A stretch of 12,492 nucleotides of DNA, taken from assembly GCA_945788325.1 (NCBI GenBank), contig CALZLL010000024.1, positions 1 through 12,492 of the forward strand, given 5' to 3'. Origin of the DNA: an uncultured Clostridium sp. Lineage in GTDB: Bacteria > Bacillota_I > Bacilli_A > RF39 > UBA660. The notes under the pieces are model-generated. The model saw only the letters and a list, made by a program, of their open reading frames with translations, was not told the DNA's origin and did no database searches. This document shows, piece by piece, positions 1 to 7,491 of this stretch (position 1 is the stretch's first letter; each line of letters opens with the position of its first letter). The position numbers and the translations under genes are program-made.

Positions 1-33
1 ATTTATACTAACAATGATATTTAAGGCTAAAGA

Positions 34-74
34 TTAAAAAAGATATTTAAGACTTACTTAAATATCTTTTTTAA
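34..74 (-). terminator. Rho-independent terminator of tmcAL
   Basis: Positions 34-51 and 57-74 form a perfect 18-bp inverted repeat with a 5-base loop. The leftward tmcAL gene ends at 58, so its stop codon lies inside the stem. Read leftward, the 3' arm contains a run of six Ts. The hairpin would also stop rightward transcripts. Nothing else was seen in the first 57 bases. Confidence 0.75.
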
Positions 75-1182
75 TAGATGTTTTAAAATCCATTTTATAA
101 TCATAATTTGTAATCAAAGAGTATAACATAGAAGCCTTAACGTCATCTTTAAATAAAGCATCATATTCTTTTTTGTACTTTGTAATTATAGGAACATCTA
201 TATATTTTTTAGCTTCCTTTAATATTTTTGTTCCTTTATTATTAAAACCTAATATTCTTAAATAATTAATTTTAGTGTCATAATCTTTTTTTGTATTAGT
301 AAGAATGTGTAGTAACATTCTTTTTATTCTATTATAAGAATATCTTTTTGATTTTACGTTTAAAATTAGTTCTTCTACTGTTTTTGAATTATGTATTTCT
401 TTCTTTAATTTATTTTCAATGCCCTCATCAACATCTAATATTTCATCTAATTTATCATTAGAAATGATTTCGTATTTTATATAATCAAAATAATCATTTA
501 AAGAAATATTATTTATTAATTTTAAAGATTCTTTAGGAATGGTATTTTTAATAATTTCTTTATTATCAAGACTTTTTCTAATTGATGTAGCACTAGTAAT
601 ATTTCCAGTTATTTCTTCTTCATGATAATTATTTGTTCTTTTAATACTTACTGGTTTTATTTTACTATTTGTATTAATTATACTTCTTACGTATTCAAGT
701 GCTAAAACATCATTAGGTTTATCAATTATAACTTTTGATATATCATATAATGCTAAAGAACAAGCTTTTGGATAATTATATCCTTTGTCTAGATAGTATT
801 TTACTTTTTTTTCATATTTTTCATTATCTTTTGTAATGTTTACTAAATTTTCAAATAAACTAACATCATTAGTTTCAGAACCAAATACCAAATAATCACA
901 ATTTAGTTTATTTAATATATCTATTGTACCTTTAGCATATAAGCTAGCGGAAGATGTAGCTATGTTAAATGGTAATTCTATTACAAGATCAAATCCGTAA
1001 TCAAGTGCTATTTTTGTCTTATCCCATTTATTTATTACGCTAACATCTCCTCTTTGGGTAAAGTTACCCGCTAAAACAAGTATTAAACTAGCTTCAGGAA
1101 ACATTTCTTTTGCCTTATTTAAATGATATATATGACCATTATGAAATGGATTATATTCAGCTATAACACCAACCTTAATCAT
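58..1182 (-). CDS. tmcAL: tRNA(Met) cytidine acetate ligase TmcAL (YlbM family)
   Basis: The family enzyme activates acetate with ATP and transfers it to the wobble cytidine (C34) of elongator tRNA-Met, giving N4-acetylcytidine that secures AUG decoding; this is known from Bacillus subtilis. The 374-residue protein opens with a nucleotidyltransferase fold carrying the NPFHNGH motif (residues 11-17, the HxGH nucleotide-binding site). It has GSETND at 101-106 and the ITSATSIR segment at 195-202, which matches the second nucleotide-binding motif of this superfamily. Length is slightly below the usual ~400 residues. The start is supported by an AGGTG site (1188-1192) five bases upstream. The gene faces left, ends in its own terminator and is separated from the next leftward gene by another terminator, so it is probably transcribed alone. 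The family assignment is firm; the exact reaction is inferred from homologues. Confidence 0.93.
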   Translation of the reverse strand: MIKVGVIAEYNPFHNGHIYHLNKAKEMFPEASLILVLAGNFTQRGDVSVINKWDKTKIALDYGFDLVIELPFNIATSSASLYAKGTIDILNKLNCDYLVFGSETNDVSLFENLVNITKDNEKYEKKVKYYLDKGYNYPKACSLALYDISKVIIDKPNDVLALEYVRSIINTNSKIKPVSIKRTNNYHEEEITGNITSATSIRKSLDNKEIIKNTIPKESLKLINNISLNDYFDYIKYEIISNDKLDEILDVDEGIENKLKKEIHNSKTVEELILNVKSKRYSYNRIKRMLLHILTNTKKDYDTKINYLRILGFNNKGTKILKEAKKYIDVPIITKYKKEYDALFKDDVKASMLYSLITNYDYKMDFKTSIKKDI

Positions 1183-1206
1183 AAGTGCACCTCATTTCTT
1201 TTATAT

Positions 1207-1215
1207 ATAATAACA
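1207..1215 (-). promoter_or_regulatory. Probable extended -10 promoter of tmcAL
   Basis: On the minus strand this reads TGTTATTAT, a TG-extended -10 with five of six matches to TATAAT. It sits 25 bases upstream of the tmcAL start. No good -35 element is visible at the expected distance. Transcription would begin near 1200, just ahead of the ribosome binding site at 1188-1195. Confidence 0.4.
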
Positions 1216-1244
1216 TAATTTTATCATTTTCTATATAAATAATA

Positions 1245-1269
1245 AAAAAGAAACTTTTTGTTTCTTTTT
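1245..1269 (-). terminator. Terminator of the small helical-protein gene
   Basis: A 10-bp perfect stem (1245-1254 with 1260-1269) closes a 5-base loop. Read leftward it ends in a T-rich tract, 12 bases past the stop codon of the gene at 1282-1536. It separates that gene from tmcAL. Confidence 0.75.
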
Positions 1270-1281
1270 AAACTAATCATT

Positions 1282-1536
1282 TTATTTTATCTTATCTTTA
1301 TACTCATTATAAAGTGACATAGCAACGTTATAAGTATTAGAAGATACCGTTTGTTTTAGTTCATTAAACGCTTGGTTAGTGTTACCCTGATAAACATCTT
1401 TCCAATATTTCATAATGAAGTTATATATTTTTTTATCTTCACCATTAGGTAAAACTATACCATTTTTTGATGCAAAATCATTTATGTCTTTTAACGATAA
1501 TCTTTTTAAGTATTCTTTTATTAAAACTTCGTACAT
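1282..1536 (-). CDS. Small conserved-type protein of unknown function (possibly DUF2624-like)
   Basis: This is an 84-residue, lysine- and asparagine-rich protein with no signal peptide or membrane segment, so it is probably cytosolic. It reads as mainly alpha-helical: a first helix (residues 1-25), a loop around GIVLPNGE, then two more helices, the last ending in a charged tail. I do not recognise a catalytic motif. Length and layout recall the DUF2624/YqfT family of Bacillus, but this is only an impression. A GGAGT ribosome binding site (complement of 1547-1551) lies ten bases before the ATG, which supports a real gene. It is divergent from the PBP gene and ends in its own hairpin terminator, so it is probably monocistronic. 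Confidence 0.72.
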   Translation of the reverse strand: MYEVLIKEYLKRLSLKDINDFASKNGIVLPNGEDKKIYNFIMKYWKDVYQGNTNQAFNELKQTVSSNTYNVAMSLYNEYKDKIK

Positions 1537-1610
1537 TTATAAATCAACTCCTATTTATTATATGCATATCAAAGTAAAAATATTAACATAATAAATATGA
1601 GGTGATGCTT
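1537..1610. promoter_or_regulatory. Divergent intergenic region with a candidate -10
   Basis: This 74-base gap separates the leftward small gene from the rightward PBP gene and must hold promoters for both. A perfect TATAAT is readable on the minus strand at 1557-1562, with a weak -35 (TTAATA) 18 bases further up. It lies so close to the GGAGT site that the leader would be very short. No convincing rightward promoter was found. The PBP ribosome binding site GAGGTGAT occupies 1599-1606. Confidence 0.3.
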
Positions 1611-3647
1611 TTGAAAAATAATGAGAACAAAGATGTTATAACTAAAAACAGAATAATAATAATTTCTATATTTATTTTTGTTGTATTTTTTATTTTGATA
1701 TTTAGAATATCTTATTTACAACTTTTTAATAATAAAGCATCAGTTAAAAATTTAGAAAAACTTTCAACAAAAACCGTGTATGGAAAGTCAATGCCTAGAG
1801 GTAGAATATATGATAGAAATTATAATGTTATAGTAGATAACATAGGTACTAACATGATAAGTTATAAAAGAAAATCAGGAGTTAAAACAAAAGATGAAAT
1901 AGATATGGCATATATTTTAGCTGAAAAAATAGAAATTAATTACACTAAACTTACAACTAACATGTTAAAAGACTTTTGGATAGCTAATAACAAGGTAGAA
2001 GCTGAAAATAAAATAACAGAAGAAGAACAAAAGCTATATGAAAGAAGAAAGTTAAAAGCATCAGAATTAGAAACCATAAAAAGAAATAGAATTACTGATG
2101 ATGAATTAAGTGTTTATGAAGATATTGATAAAGAAAGTGCATATATATATTATTTAATGAATCATGGTTATTCATATGATGAAAAAGTAATAAAAAATAA
2201 TGCAAGTGATGAAGAGTATGCTTTTATTGCACAAAATAAAAATAAACTAAAAGGTTTTGATGTATCTACTTCTTGGCAAAGAACTTATCCTTATGGTGAT
2301 ACTTTAAGACAAATACTTGGTAATGTATCTAGTTATGAACAAGGACTTCCTGAAGATTTAAAGGCTGAGTATTTAAATAAAGGGTATTCTTTAAATGATC
2401 GTGTAGGACTTAGTTATTTAGAGTTACAATATGAAGATGAATTAAATGGTAAAAAAGATAAATATGAAGTTAAAAATGGAGTTAAAACTTTAGTTGAAAA
2501 AGGAAGTAGAGGAAATGACATAGTTTTATCAATTGATATTAATTTACAGCAAGAATTAGAAAAAATAATTGAAGAAGAATTAATTAAAGCAAAAAAAGAA
2601 GCTAATAGTGAGTATTATGATCATACTTCGGTTGTAATAACTGATCCTAATACTGGTGAAGTTCTTGCTATGGCTTCAAAACAAATTACTAAAATGCAAG
2701 ATGGTTATAAAATAAGTGATTATACAACTAATTTATTAACAGGTAGTGATACACCGGGAAGTATCGTTAAAGGTGCATCAATGTTAGTTGGATATTCTAC
2801 TGGTAATTTACAAATAGGACAAGTTTTTTATGATAAGTGTATTAAGTTTAAAAATACTCCAAAAAAATGTTCTTGGAGTACGTCACTTGGTGCGTTAAAT
2901 GATATTACTGCTTTAAAACTATCTTCTAACTCCTATCAATTTCAATTAGCTTTAAAAGTAGCGAAAGTAAACTATTATTATAATATGCCTATAAAAATAG
3001 ATGATAGTGCTCTTAATACATATAGAAAAGTATTTAATAGTCTTGGTCTTGGTGTTAAATCAGGAATAGATTTACCATTTGAAACGGAAGGATATAAGGG
3101 TAAAACTTCTAATGCTGGCTTACTTCTTAATTATTCAATAGGTCAATATGATACATATTCAGCAGTTCAATTATCAAGTTATATAAACACTATTATTAAT
3201 GAGGGAGAAAGACTAAAGTTAAATTTAGTTAAAGAAATAAGAAAAGCAACTGATGATGATACGTTAGGTGAGGTAAAAAGTACGTATCAAAAAACAGTAT
3301 TAAATAATGTTAATATTGATAAAGTTTATTTTCAAAGAGTAAAAGAAGGGTTTAAAAGTGTTATGGAAGGTTCTTTAGGTAGAGGTTACATGGGAAACAG
3401 TCCAACACCTGCTGGTAAAACAGGAACTTCTGAGAGTTTTTATGATACCAATAACGATGGTAAAGTAGATACAGAAACTTATAGTAAATCATTTGTTGGT
3501 TATGCTCCTTATGATAATCCGGTTATGAGTATTGTATCTATTTCACCACATGTTAGCCATAAAAAAGGTAATCGTACATATACTAGTAACGTAAATAAAC
3601 GAATTGTATCAAGAATTTGTAATAAATTCTTTGAAATTTATAAATAA
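1611..3647 (+). CDS. Class B penicillin-binding protein (PBP2-type transpeptidase)
   Basis: A peptidoglycan D,D-transpeptidase that cross-links stem peptides outside the membrane. One membrane helix (about residues 14-36) anchors it. The PBP dimerisation region follows, with the typical MPRGRIYDRN segment near 60. The C-terminal catalytic domain carries all three active-site motifs: SIVK with nucleophile Ser384, SSN at 438-440 and KTGT at 603-606. I place the start at TTG 1611 (678 residues) because a GAGGTGAT ribosome site spans 1599-1606; the upstream in-frame GTG (1602) and ATG (1605) lie inside that site. An Asp/Asn-rich loop (612-622) follows KTGT directly. No glycosyltransferase domain is present, so it must work with a SEDS or class A glycosyltransferase. 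Whether it serves elongation or division cannot be told from the sequence. Confidence 0.93.
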   Translation: MKNNENKDVITKNRIIIISIFIFVVFFILIFRISYLQLFNNKASVKNLEKLSTKTVYGKSMPRGRIYDRNYNVIVDNIGTNMISYKRKSGVKTKDEIDMAYILAEKIEINYTKLTTNMLKDFWIANNKVEAENKITEEEQKLYERRKLKASELETIKRNRITDDELSVYEDIDKESAYIYYLMNHGYSYDEKVIKNNASDEEYAFIAQNKNKLKGFDVSTSWQRTYPYGDTLRQILGNVSSYEQGLPEDLKAEYLNKGYSLNDRVGLSYLELQYEDELNGKKDKYEVKNGVKTLVEKGSRGNDIVLSIDINLQQELEKIIEEELIKAKKEANSEYYDHTSVVITDPNTGEVLAMASKQITKMQDGYKISDYTTNLLTGSDTPGSIVKGASMLVGYSTGNLQIGQVFYDKCIKFKNTPKKCSWSTSLGALNDITALKLSSNSYQFQLALKVAKVNYYYNMPIKIDDSALNTYRKVFNSLGLGVKSGIDLPFETEGYKGKTSNAGLLLNYSIGQYDTYSAVQLSSYINTIINEGERLKLNLVKEIRKATDDDTLGEVKSTYQKTVLNNVNIDKVYFQRVKEGFKSVMEGSLGRGYMGNSPTPAGKTGTSESFYDTNNDGKVDTETYSKSFVGYAPYDNPVMSIVSISPHVSHKKGNRTYTSNVNKRIVSRICNKFFEIYK

Positions 3648-3658
3648 TTTGGTATAAT
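3631..3658 (+). promoter_or_regulatory. Promoter of rpmG
   Basis: TTGAAA (3631-3636) and TATAAT (3653-3658) are separated by 16 bases, and the -10 is TG-extended (TGGTATAAT from 3650). The -35 lies inside the last codons of the PBP gene. An unusually strong AGAAGGAGGGG ribosome site follows at 3675-3685. The layout suggests strong, independent expression of L33. Confidence 0.75.
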
Positions 3659-3692
3659 ACCTTTAGTTATCTCGAGAAGGAGGGGAATTTTT

Positions 3693-3863
3693 ATGGCAAA
3701 GAAGAACGAAAATAGAGCTAATGTAACTTTAAAATGCCCTAAGTGTGGTGAATTAAATTATCGTGTTCAAAAAAACAAAGTAAATAGTCCAGAACGTATG
3801 GAAATAAATAAATTCTGCCCAAGATGTAGAGAACATACTGCACACAAAGAAACTAAAAACTAA
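3693..3863 (+). CDS. rpmG: 50S ribosomal protein L33
   Basis: A 56-residue protein of the large ribosomal subunit. It opens MAKKNENRANVTLKCPKCGE and has two CxxC pairs (CPKC at 15-18 and CPRC at 42-45), the zinc-ribbon (C+) form of L33. It is highly basic, and its length is normal for the family. The start has an excellent ribosome binding site seven bases upstream and a promoter of its own. It is followed directly by a hairpin terminator and then efp, so two translation genes sit side by side. In many Bacillota an rpmG copy precedes secE and nusG; here it does not. Confidence 0.96.
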   Translation: MAKKNENRANVTLKCPKCGELNYRVQKNKVNSPERMEINKFCPRCREHTAHKETKN

Positions 3864-3884
3864 TAAGCTTTATGCTTATTTTTT
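3862..3884 (+). terminator. Terminator between rpmG and efp
   Basis: A perfect 7-bp stem, AATAAGC (3862-3868) with GCTTATT (3874-3880), is closed by a 5-base loop and followed by TTTT. It overlaps the rpmG stop codon. The short stem and short T-run may let part of the transcription continue into efp, for which no clear separate promoter was found. Confidence 0.65.
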
Positions 3885-3908
3885 ATGATAATAGAAAGGA
3901 GTAAGAAA

Positions 3909-4466
3909 ATGGTAAACGTAAATGATATAAAAAACGGAATGACCGTTGAAGATGAAGGAAACATTTATCAAGTTTTAGATTTCCAACACGTTAAGCCTGG
4001 TAAAGGAGCTGCTTTTGTTAAGATGAAACTTAAGAACATGAGAACTGGTTCTATCGTTGAAAAAACTTATAATAGTAGTGTAAAACTAGCTAAGGCAAAC
4101 GTTCAAAGAAAACCTATGCAATATTTATATCAAGCAGGTGATTCATATAGTTTCATGGATATGAATACATATGAACAAGTAGAACTTACATCTGATCAAA
4201 TAGGTGATGATTTAAAATATCTAAAAGAAAATCTAGAAGTTAGTTTGGTTTATTATGGTGAAGAACTAATAGGTCTTAACTTACCTGAAAAAATAGCATA
4301 CACAATAACTAAATCAGAACCAGCTGTTAAAGGTAATACTTCACAAGGTGCACAAAAAGATGCAGAATTAGAAAACGGAATGACGGTAAAAGTTCCATTA
4401 TTTATTGGTGAAGGTGAATCTATCTTAATATCAACCAAAGATGGTAAATACGTATCAAGAGCCTAA
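3909..4466 (+). CDS. efp: Elongation factor P
   Basis: A translation factor that binds the ribosome between the P and E sites and relieves stalling at polyproline stretches. The 185-residue length is standard. Three beta-barrel domains are expected: a KOW-like N-terminal domain (about 1-65) and two OB domains, ending in the usual STKDGKY-type tail. The loop KPGKGAAF places lysine at position 32, the residue modified with 5-aminopentanol in Bacillus; whether this strain modifies it cannot be seen here. I chose ATG 3909 rather than the in-frame ATG at 3885 because the AAAGGAGT ribosome site (3895-3902) lies between the two and because MVNVNDIKNGM matches the family N-terminus. The gene sits 45 bases after rpmG and ends in a strong terminator. 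Confidence 0.96.
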   Translation: MVNVNDIKNGMTVEDEGNIYQVLDFQHVKPGKGAAFVKMKLKNMRTGSIVEKTYNSSVKLAKANVQRKPMQYLYQAGDSYSFMDMNTYEQVELTSDQIGDDLKYLKENLEVSLVYYGEELIGLNLPEKIAYTITKSEPAVKGNTSQGAQKDAELENGMTVKVPLFIGEGESILISTKDGKYVSRA

Positions 4467-4484
4467 AGATAGGTTCTTTTTTTT
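4457..4484 (+). terminator. Terminator of efp
   Basis: A 9-bp stem (4457-4465 with 4470-4478, one G-T pair) closes an AAGA tetraloop and runs into eight Ts. The stem overlaps the efp stop codon. Confidence 0.85.
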
Positions 4485-4513
4485 GTATTGTTTTTTACTT
4501 GATATCTAATCTA

Positions 4514-4543
4514 TTGACCTATCTTATGTAAATATTATATAAT
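4514..4543 (+). promoter_or_regulatory. Promoter of the GLUG-repeat protein gene
   Basis: TTGACC (4514-4519) and a perfect TATAAT (4538-4543) are separated by 18 bases. They lie between the efp terminator and the GGAGTGA ribosome site (4565-4571) of the surface protein. The elements look like a vegetative-sigma promoter. No operator-like palindrome was noticed nearby. Confidence 0.65.
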
Positions 4544-4575
4544 CAACATAGAGAGTAAGATACTGGAGTGATAAA

Positions 4576-7476
4576 ATGGAAAAACAAAGAAAAATGAAAA
4601 TATTAATATTATCATTAGTAATAATTTTAGTAATGGGTTTAACAGTTGCGTTTGCAGCAATGACGCAAACGTTAAATATTAACGGAAGAGCTAGCACTGA
4701 ACAAATAAATTGGAACATACACTTTGTAAATATAAGTGATGCCCAAATAAAAGGAAAAGCAAGTGTAATTGAAAATCCGGTAATAGAAGAAAATGGTGCA
4801 GCTATAAATAATATGAAAGTTAGGTTAAAAGAACCGGGAGACGAAGTAATATATACCGTAGATCTAGTAAATGATGGAAATATAGATGCCAAAATAGATG
4901 AAATAAAATTATCAGAATTAACAGAAGAACAAGCAAAAATATTTTCATTTGATGCAAAATATACAGAAGCAGATGAAGAAGGAAATACAGAAATAGGAAA
5001 AGATGACACGTTAGAAGCACAAGCAACAAGAAATATAACAATAACAATAAAATATAAAGATATAGAAGATGCAAGTTTGTTACCAGAAGAAGAAAAAACT
5101 TTAGATAAACTATCACTTGAAATAATATATGTACAAGATAATAATAAAAATACTCAATCTGAAACAACTCCAAAGGTAGAAGATGAATATCCTGGAGATA
5201 TAACAGATGGAGGAACATTTGATGGAAGCAGTTTAAATCCATATCAAATATCATCAGTAGAAGATTTAGTATATTTAGGACAAACTGTAGATGCAGGAAC
5301 AAACTATAGTGGTAAGTATATAACGTTAAATAACAATTTGGATATAAATAGTAAATCTTCATATATAGATAAAAATACCACTTATTTTGGAGATATTAAT
5401 GAAGATGGAATAACAGAAGGATTAATGAAAGAATTAACAACAGAAAAAGGATTTAATCCAATAGGTGATAGTAGTAATGTATTTAAAGGGACATTAGATG
5501 GAAATAATAATACAATAAGTAATTTAACAATGAATAGAGAAGAAGAAAGTCATGTTGGCTTATTTGGAAATATAAATGGAACAGTTCAAAACTTAAAAAT
5601 AGAAAACTTTTCAATAAATGGAATGAATAACGTAGGAGCACTTGCAGGATACACAAGTGGAACAATAAATAATGTAGAAGTAAAAAAATCAACAACAAGC
5701 GGAAATACATACGTAGGTGGAATAGTAGGAACACTTTCAAGTAAAATGACCAATATAGTAGGAAATGATATAAATGTAACAGGAAATACATATGTTGGTG
5801 GATTGTTTGGAATGACCACACGTGGTAAAACGATAAATAGAGTAAAATCTTCACTAGTAAAAGTAAAAGGAATAGAAAACGTTGGAGGATTAGCCGGACA
5901 CACAGATAGTATTACATTAAATAATGCTGAAATAATAAATGGAAACGTAGAAGGAGAAAGCAGCGTAGGAGGATTAGTAGGAAATGTATATGCGTATGAT
6001 CCAACATACATAAAAGCAGTAACGGTAAGTTCGGATGTAAAAGGAACAACAAACGTAGGAGGAATAGTAGGTTTATCAAGTACTAGATTTACAACAAATC
6101 TACAAAGAACGTACATGAAATCTGGAACCATAACCGGAACAACAAACGTACATAGGATATTAGGAAGTGGAAGTTGTGATATAGGAAGTTATTCATCACC
6201 AGATGTAACTATAAATGGAGAAAGAATAGTTAGTGGTGATATAACAAATTTAAATGGAGCCGATTTAACATATAATGATTTAATAAAAAATATAAATTTG
6301 GCAGAATTAGTGTATGACACATATATTGGAGGAGATAATGATTCGGATGGATACTATTATGATTATGATAGTACAGGAACGTTAGTAGAAAAAAATATAA
6401 ATACCGAACCAATATTATTTACACTATCAGGATCAGGAACAAGTGCAGATCCATATATAATAAATACAAAAGAAGAATTAAAACAGGCAACAAGTAAATT
6501 AAGTGGTTATTATAAATTAAATGCAGATTTAGACTTAACAGGATATGAAAATTATGTATTTGGAAGTTATAATAACCCATTTAAAGGAACGTTTGATGGA
6601 AATAATCACAAAATAAGTAATCTAACAATGGATATTGATGAGTTAACAGATATAGGCTTATTTGGAAACGTAAATGGAACAGTTCAAAACTTAAAAATAG
6701 AAAACTTTTCAATAAATGGAATGAATAACGTAGGAGCACTTGCAGGATACACAAGTGGAACAATAAATAATGTAGAAGTAAAAAAATCAACAACAAGCGG
6801 AAATACATACGTAGGTGGAATAGTAGGAACACTTTCAAGTAAAATGACCAATATAGTAGGAAATGATATAAATGTAACAGGAAATACATATGTTGGTGGA
6901 TTGTTTGGAATGACCACACGTGGTAAAACGATAAATAGAGTAAAATCTTCACTAGTAAAAGTAAAAGGAATAGAAAACGTTGGAGGATTAGCCGGACACA
7001 CAGATAGTATTACATTAAATAATGCTGAAATAATAAATGGAAACGTAGAAGGAGAAAGCAGCGTAGGAGGATTAGTAGGAAATGTATATGCGTATGATCC
7101 AACATACATAAAAGCAGTAACGGTAAGTTCGGATGTAAAAGGAACAACAAACGTAGGAGGAATAGTAGGTTTATCAAGTACTAGATTTACAACAAATCTA
7201 CAAAGAACGTACATGAAATCTGGAACCATAACCGGAACAACAAACGTACATAGGATATTAGGAAGTGGAAGTTGTGATATAGGAAGTTATTCATCACCAG
7301 ATGTAACTATAAATGGAGAAAGAATAGTTAGTGAATTAAATACAAGTTTGGATGGCGCTGATTTAAGTTTAGAAAATGCAACTCAAAGTGTTTTTGAATC
7401 GTTGGGATTTTCGTTTGTAGAAAGCACTACTGATCCATACTGGATATTTAATAATGGTGATATAAAACTTCAATAA
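4576..7476 (+). CDS. Exported GLUG-repeat surface protein with duplicated repeat modules
   Basis: A 966-residue protein. Residues 1-27 are a signal peptide: basic start, hydrophobic core 9-24, AFA|A cleavage site at 25-28. Residues about 30-200 form an acidic beta-rich domain (LNINGRAS, PGDEVIYTVDLVNDG) recalling TasA/camelysin-type secreted fibre proteins. Two GLUG modules follow, starting near 212 and 618, each with a lead-in (NPYQISSVEDL; DPYIINTKEEL) and an FKGTLDGNN/FKGTFDGNN element. Each body holds about seven repeats of NVGGLxG type, the last degenerate (NVHRILGS). GLUG repeats are expected to build a beta-helix. Residues about 333-553 and 699-919 are identical. There is no LPXTG signal, so it is secreted or held non-covalently. 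Function is unknown; adhesion, matrix formation or glycan binding are guesses. Codon use is unusually A-ending. It has its own promoter and a 133-residue membrane-protein gene just downstream. Confidence 0.88.
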   Translation: MEKQRKMKILILSLVIILVMGLTVAFAAMTQTLNINGRASTEQINWNIHFVNISDAQIKGKASVIENPVIEENGAAINNMKVRLKEPGDEVIYTVDLVNDGNIDAKIDEIKLSELTEEQAKIFSFDAKYTEADEEGNTEIGKDDTLEAQATRNITITIKYKDIEDASLLPEEEKTLDKLSLEIIYVQDNNKNTQSETTPKVEDEYPGDITDGGTFDGSSLNPYQISSVEDLVYLGQTVDAGTNYSGKYITLNNNLDINSKSSYIDKNTTYFGDINEDGITEGLMKELTTEKGFNPIGDSSNVFKGTLDGNNNTISNLTMNREEESHVGLFGNINGTVQNLKIENFSINGMNNVGALAGYTSGTINNVEVKKSTTSGNTYVGGIVGTLSSKMTNIVGNDINVTGNTYVGGLFGMTTRGKTINRVKSSLVKVKGIENVGGLAGHTDSITLNNAEIINGNVEGESSVGGLVGNVYAYDPTYIKAVTVSSDVKGTTNVGGIVGLSSTRFTTNLQRTYMKSGTITGTTNVHRILGSGSCDIGSYSSPDVTINGERIVSGDITNLNGADLTYNDLIKNINLAELVYDTYIGGDNDSDGYYYDYDSTGTLVEKNINTEPILFTLSGSGTSADPYIINTKEELKQATSKLSGYYKLNADLDLTGYENYVFGSYNNPFKGTFDGNNHKISNLTMDIDELTDIGLFGNVNGTVQNLKIENFSINGMNNVGALAGYTSGTINNVEVKKSTTSGNTYVGGIVGTLSSKMTNIVGNDINVTGNTYVGGLFGMTTRGKTINRVKSSLVKVKGIENVGGLAGHTDSITLNNAEIINGNVEGESSVGGLVGNVYAYDPTYIKAVTVSSDVKGTTNVGGIVGLSSTRFTTNLQRTYMKSGTITGTTNVHRILGSGSCDIGSYSSPDVTINGERIVSELNTSLDGADLSLENATQSVFESLGFSFVESTTDPYWIFNNGDIKLQ
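5573..6235 (+). repeat. 663-bp direct repeat, copy 1
   Basis: This stretch is identical, base for base, to 6671-7333 when the two are compared line by line. It codes for about 221 residues, the whole GLUG-repeat body of the first module. The first mismatches are at 5571-5572 on the left and 6236 on the right; beyond these the sequences diverge quickly. The distance between copies is 1098 bp, exactly 366 codons. Confidence 0.97.
6671..7333 (+). repeat. 663-bp direct repeat, copy 2
   Basis: This is the second identical copy, the GLUG-repeat body of the second module. The intervening DNA (6236-6670) encodes the C-terminal part of module one and the lead-in of module two. That lead-in is only loosely similar to the corresponding part of module one. 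Confidence 0.97.
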
Positions 7477-7491
7477 AAAAAGGAGAAAAAA

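Noticed and set aside
1602..1610. GTG 1602 or ATG 1605 as the start of the PBP
   Set aside because: Both lie inside the GAGGTGAT ribosome site; TTG at 1611 has proper spacing.
3885..3908. Longer N-terminus for EF-P starting at 3885
   Set aside because: The extra codons cover the ribosome binding site, and the family N-terminus matches a start at 3909.
4524..7229. Several open frames on the minus strand across the GLUG gene, two of them (5586-6131 and 6684-7229) with identical products
   Set aside because: They arise from the purine-rich coding strand lacking stop trinucleotides in reverse. They have no ribosome sites, and the identical pair only mirrors the 663-bp repeat.
4576..7476. Mobile element or CRISPR origin of the large repeat
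   Set aside because: The repeat is coding and in frame, has no terminal inverted repeats or transposase, and shows no short repeat-spacer pattern.
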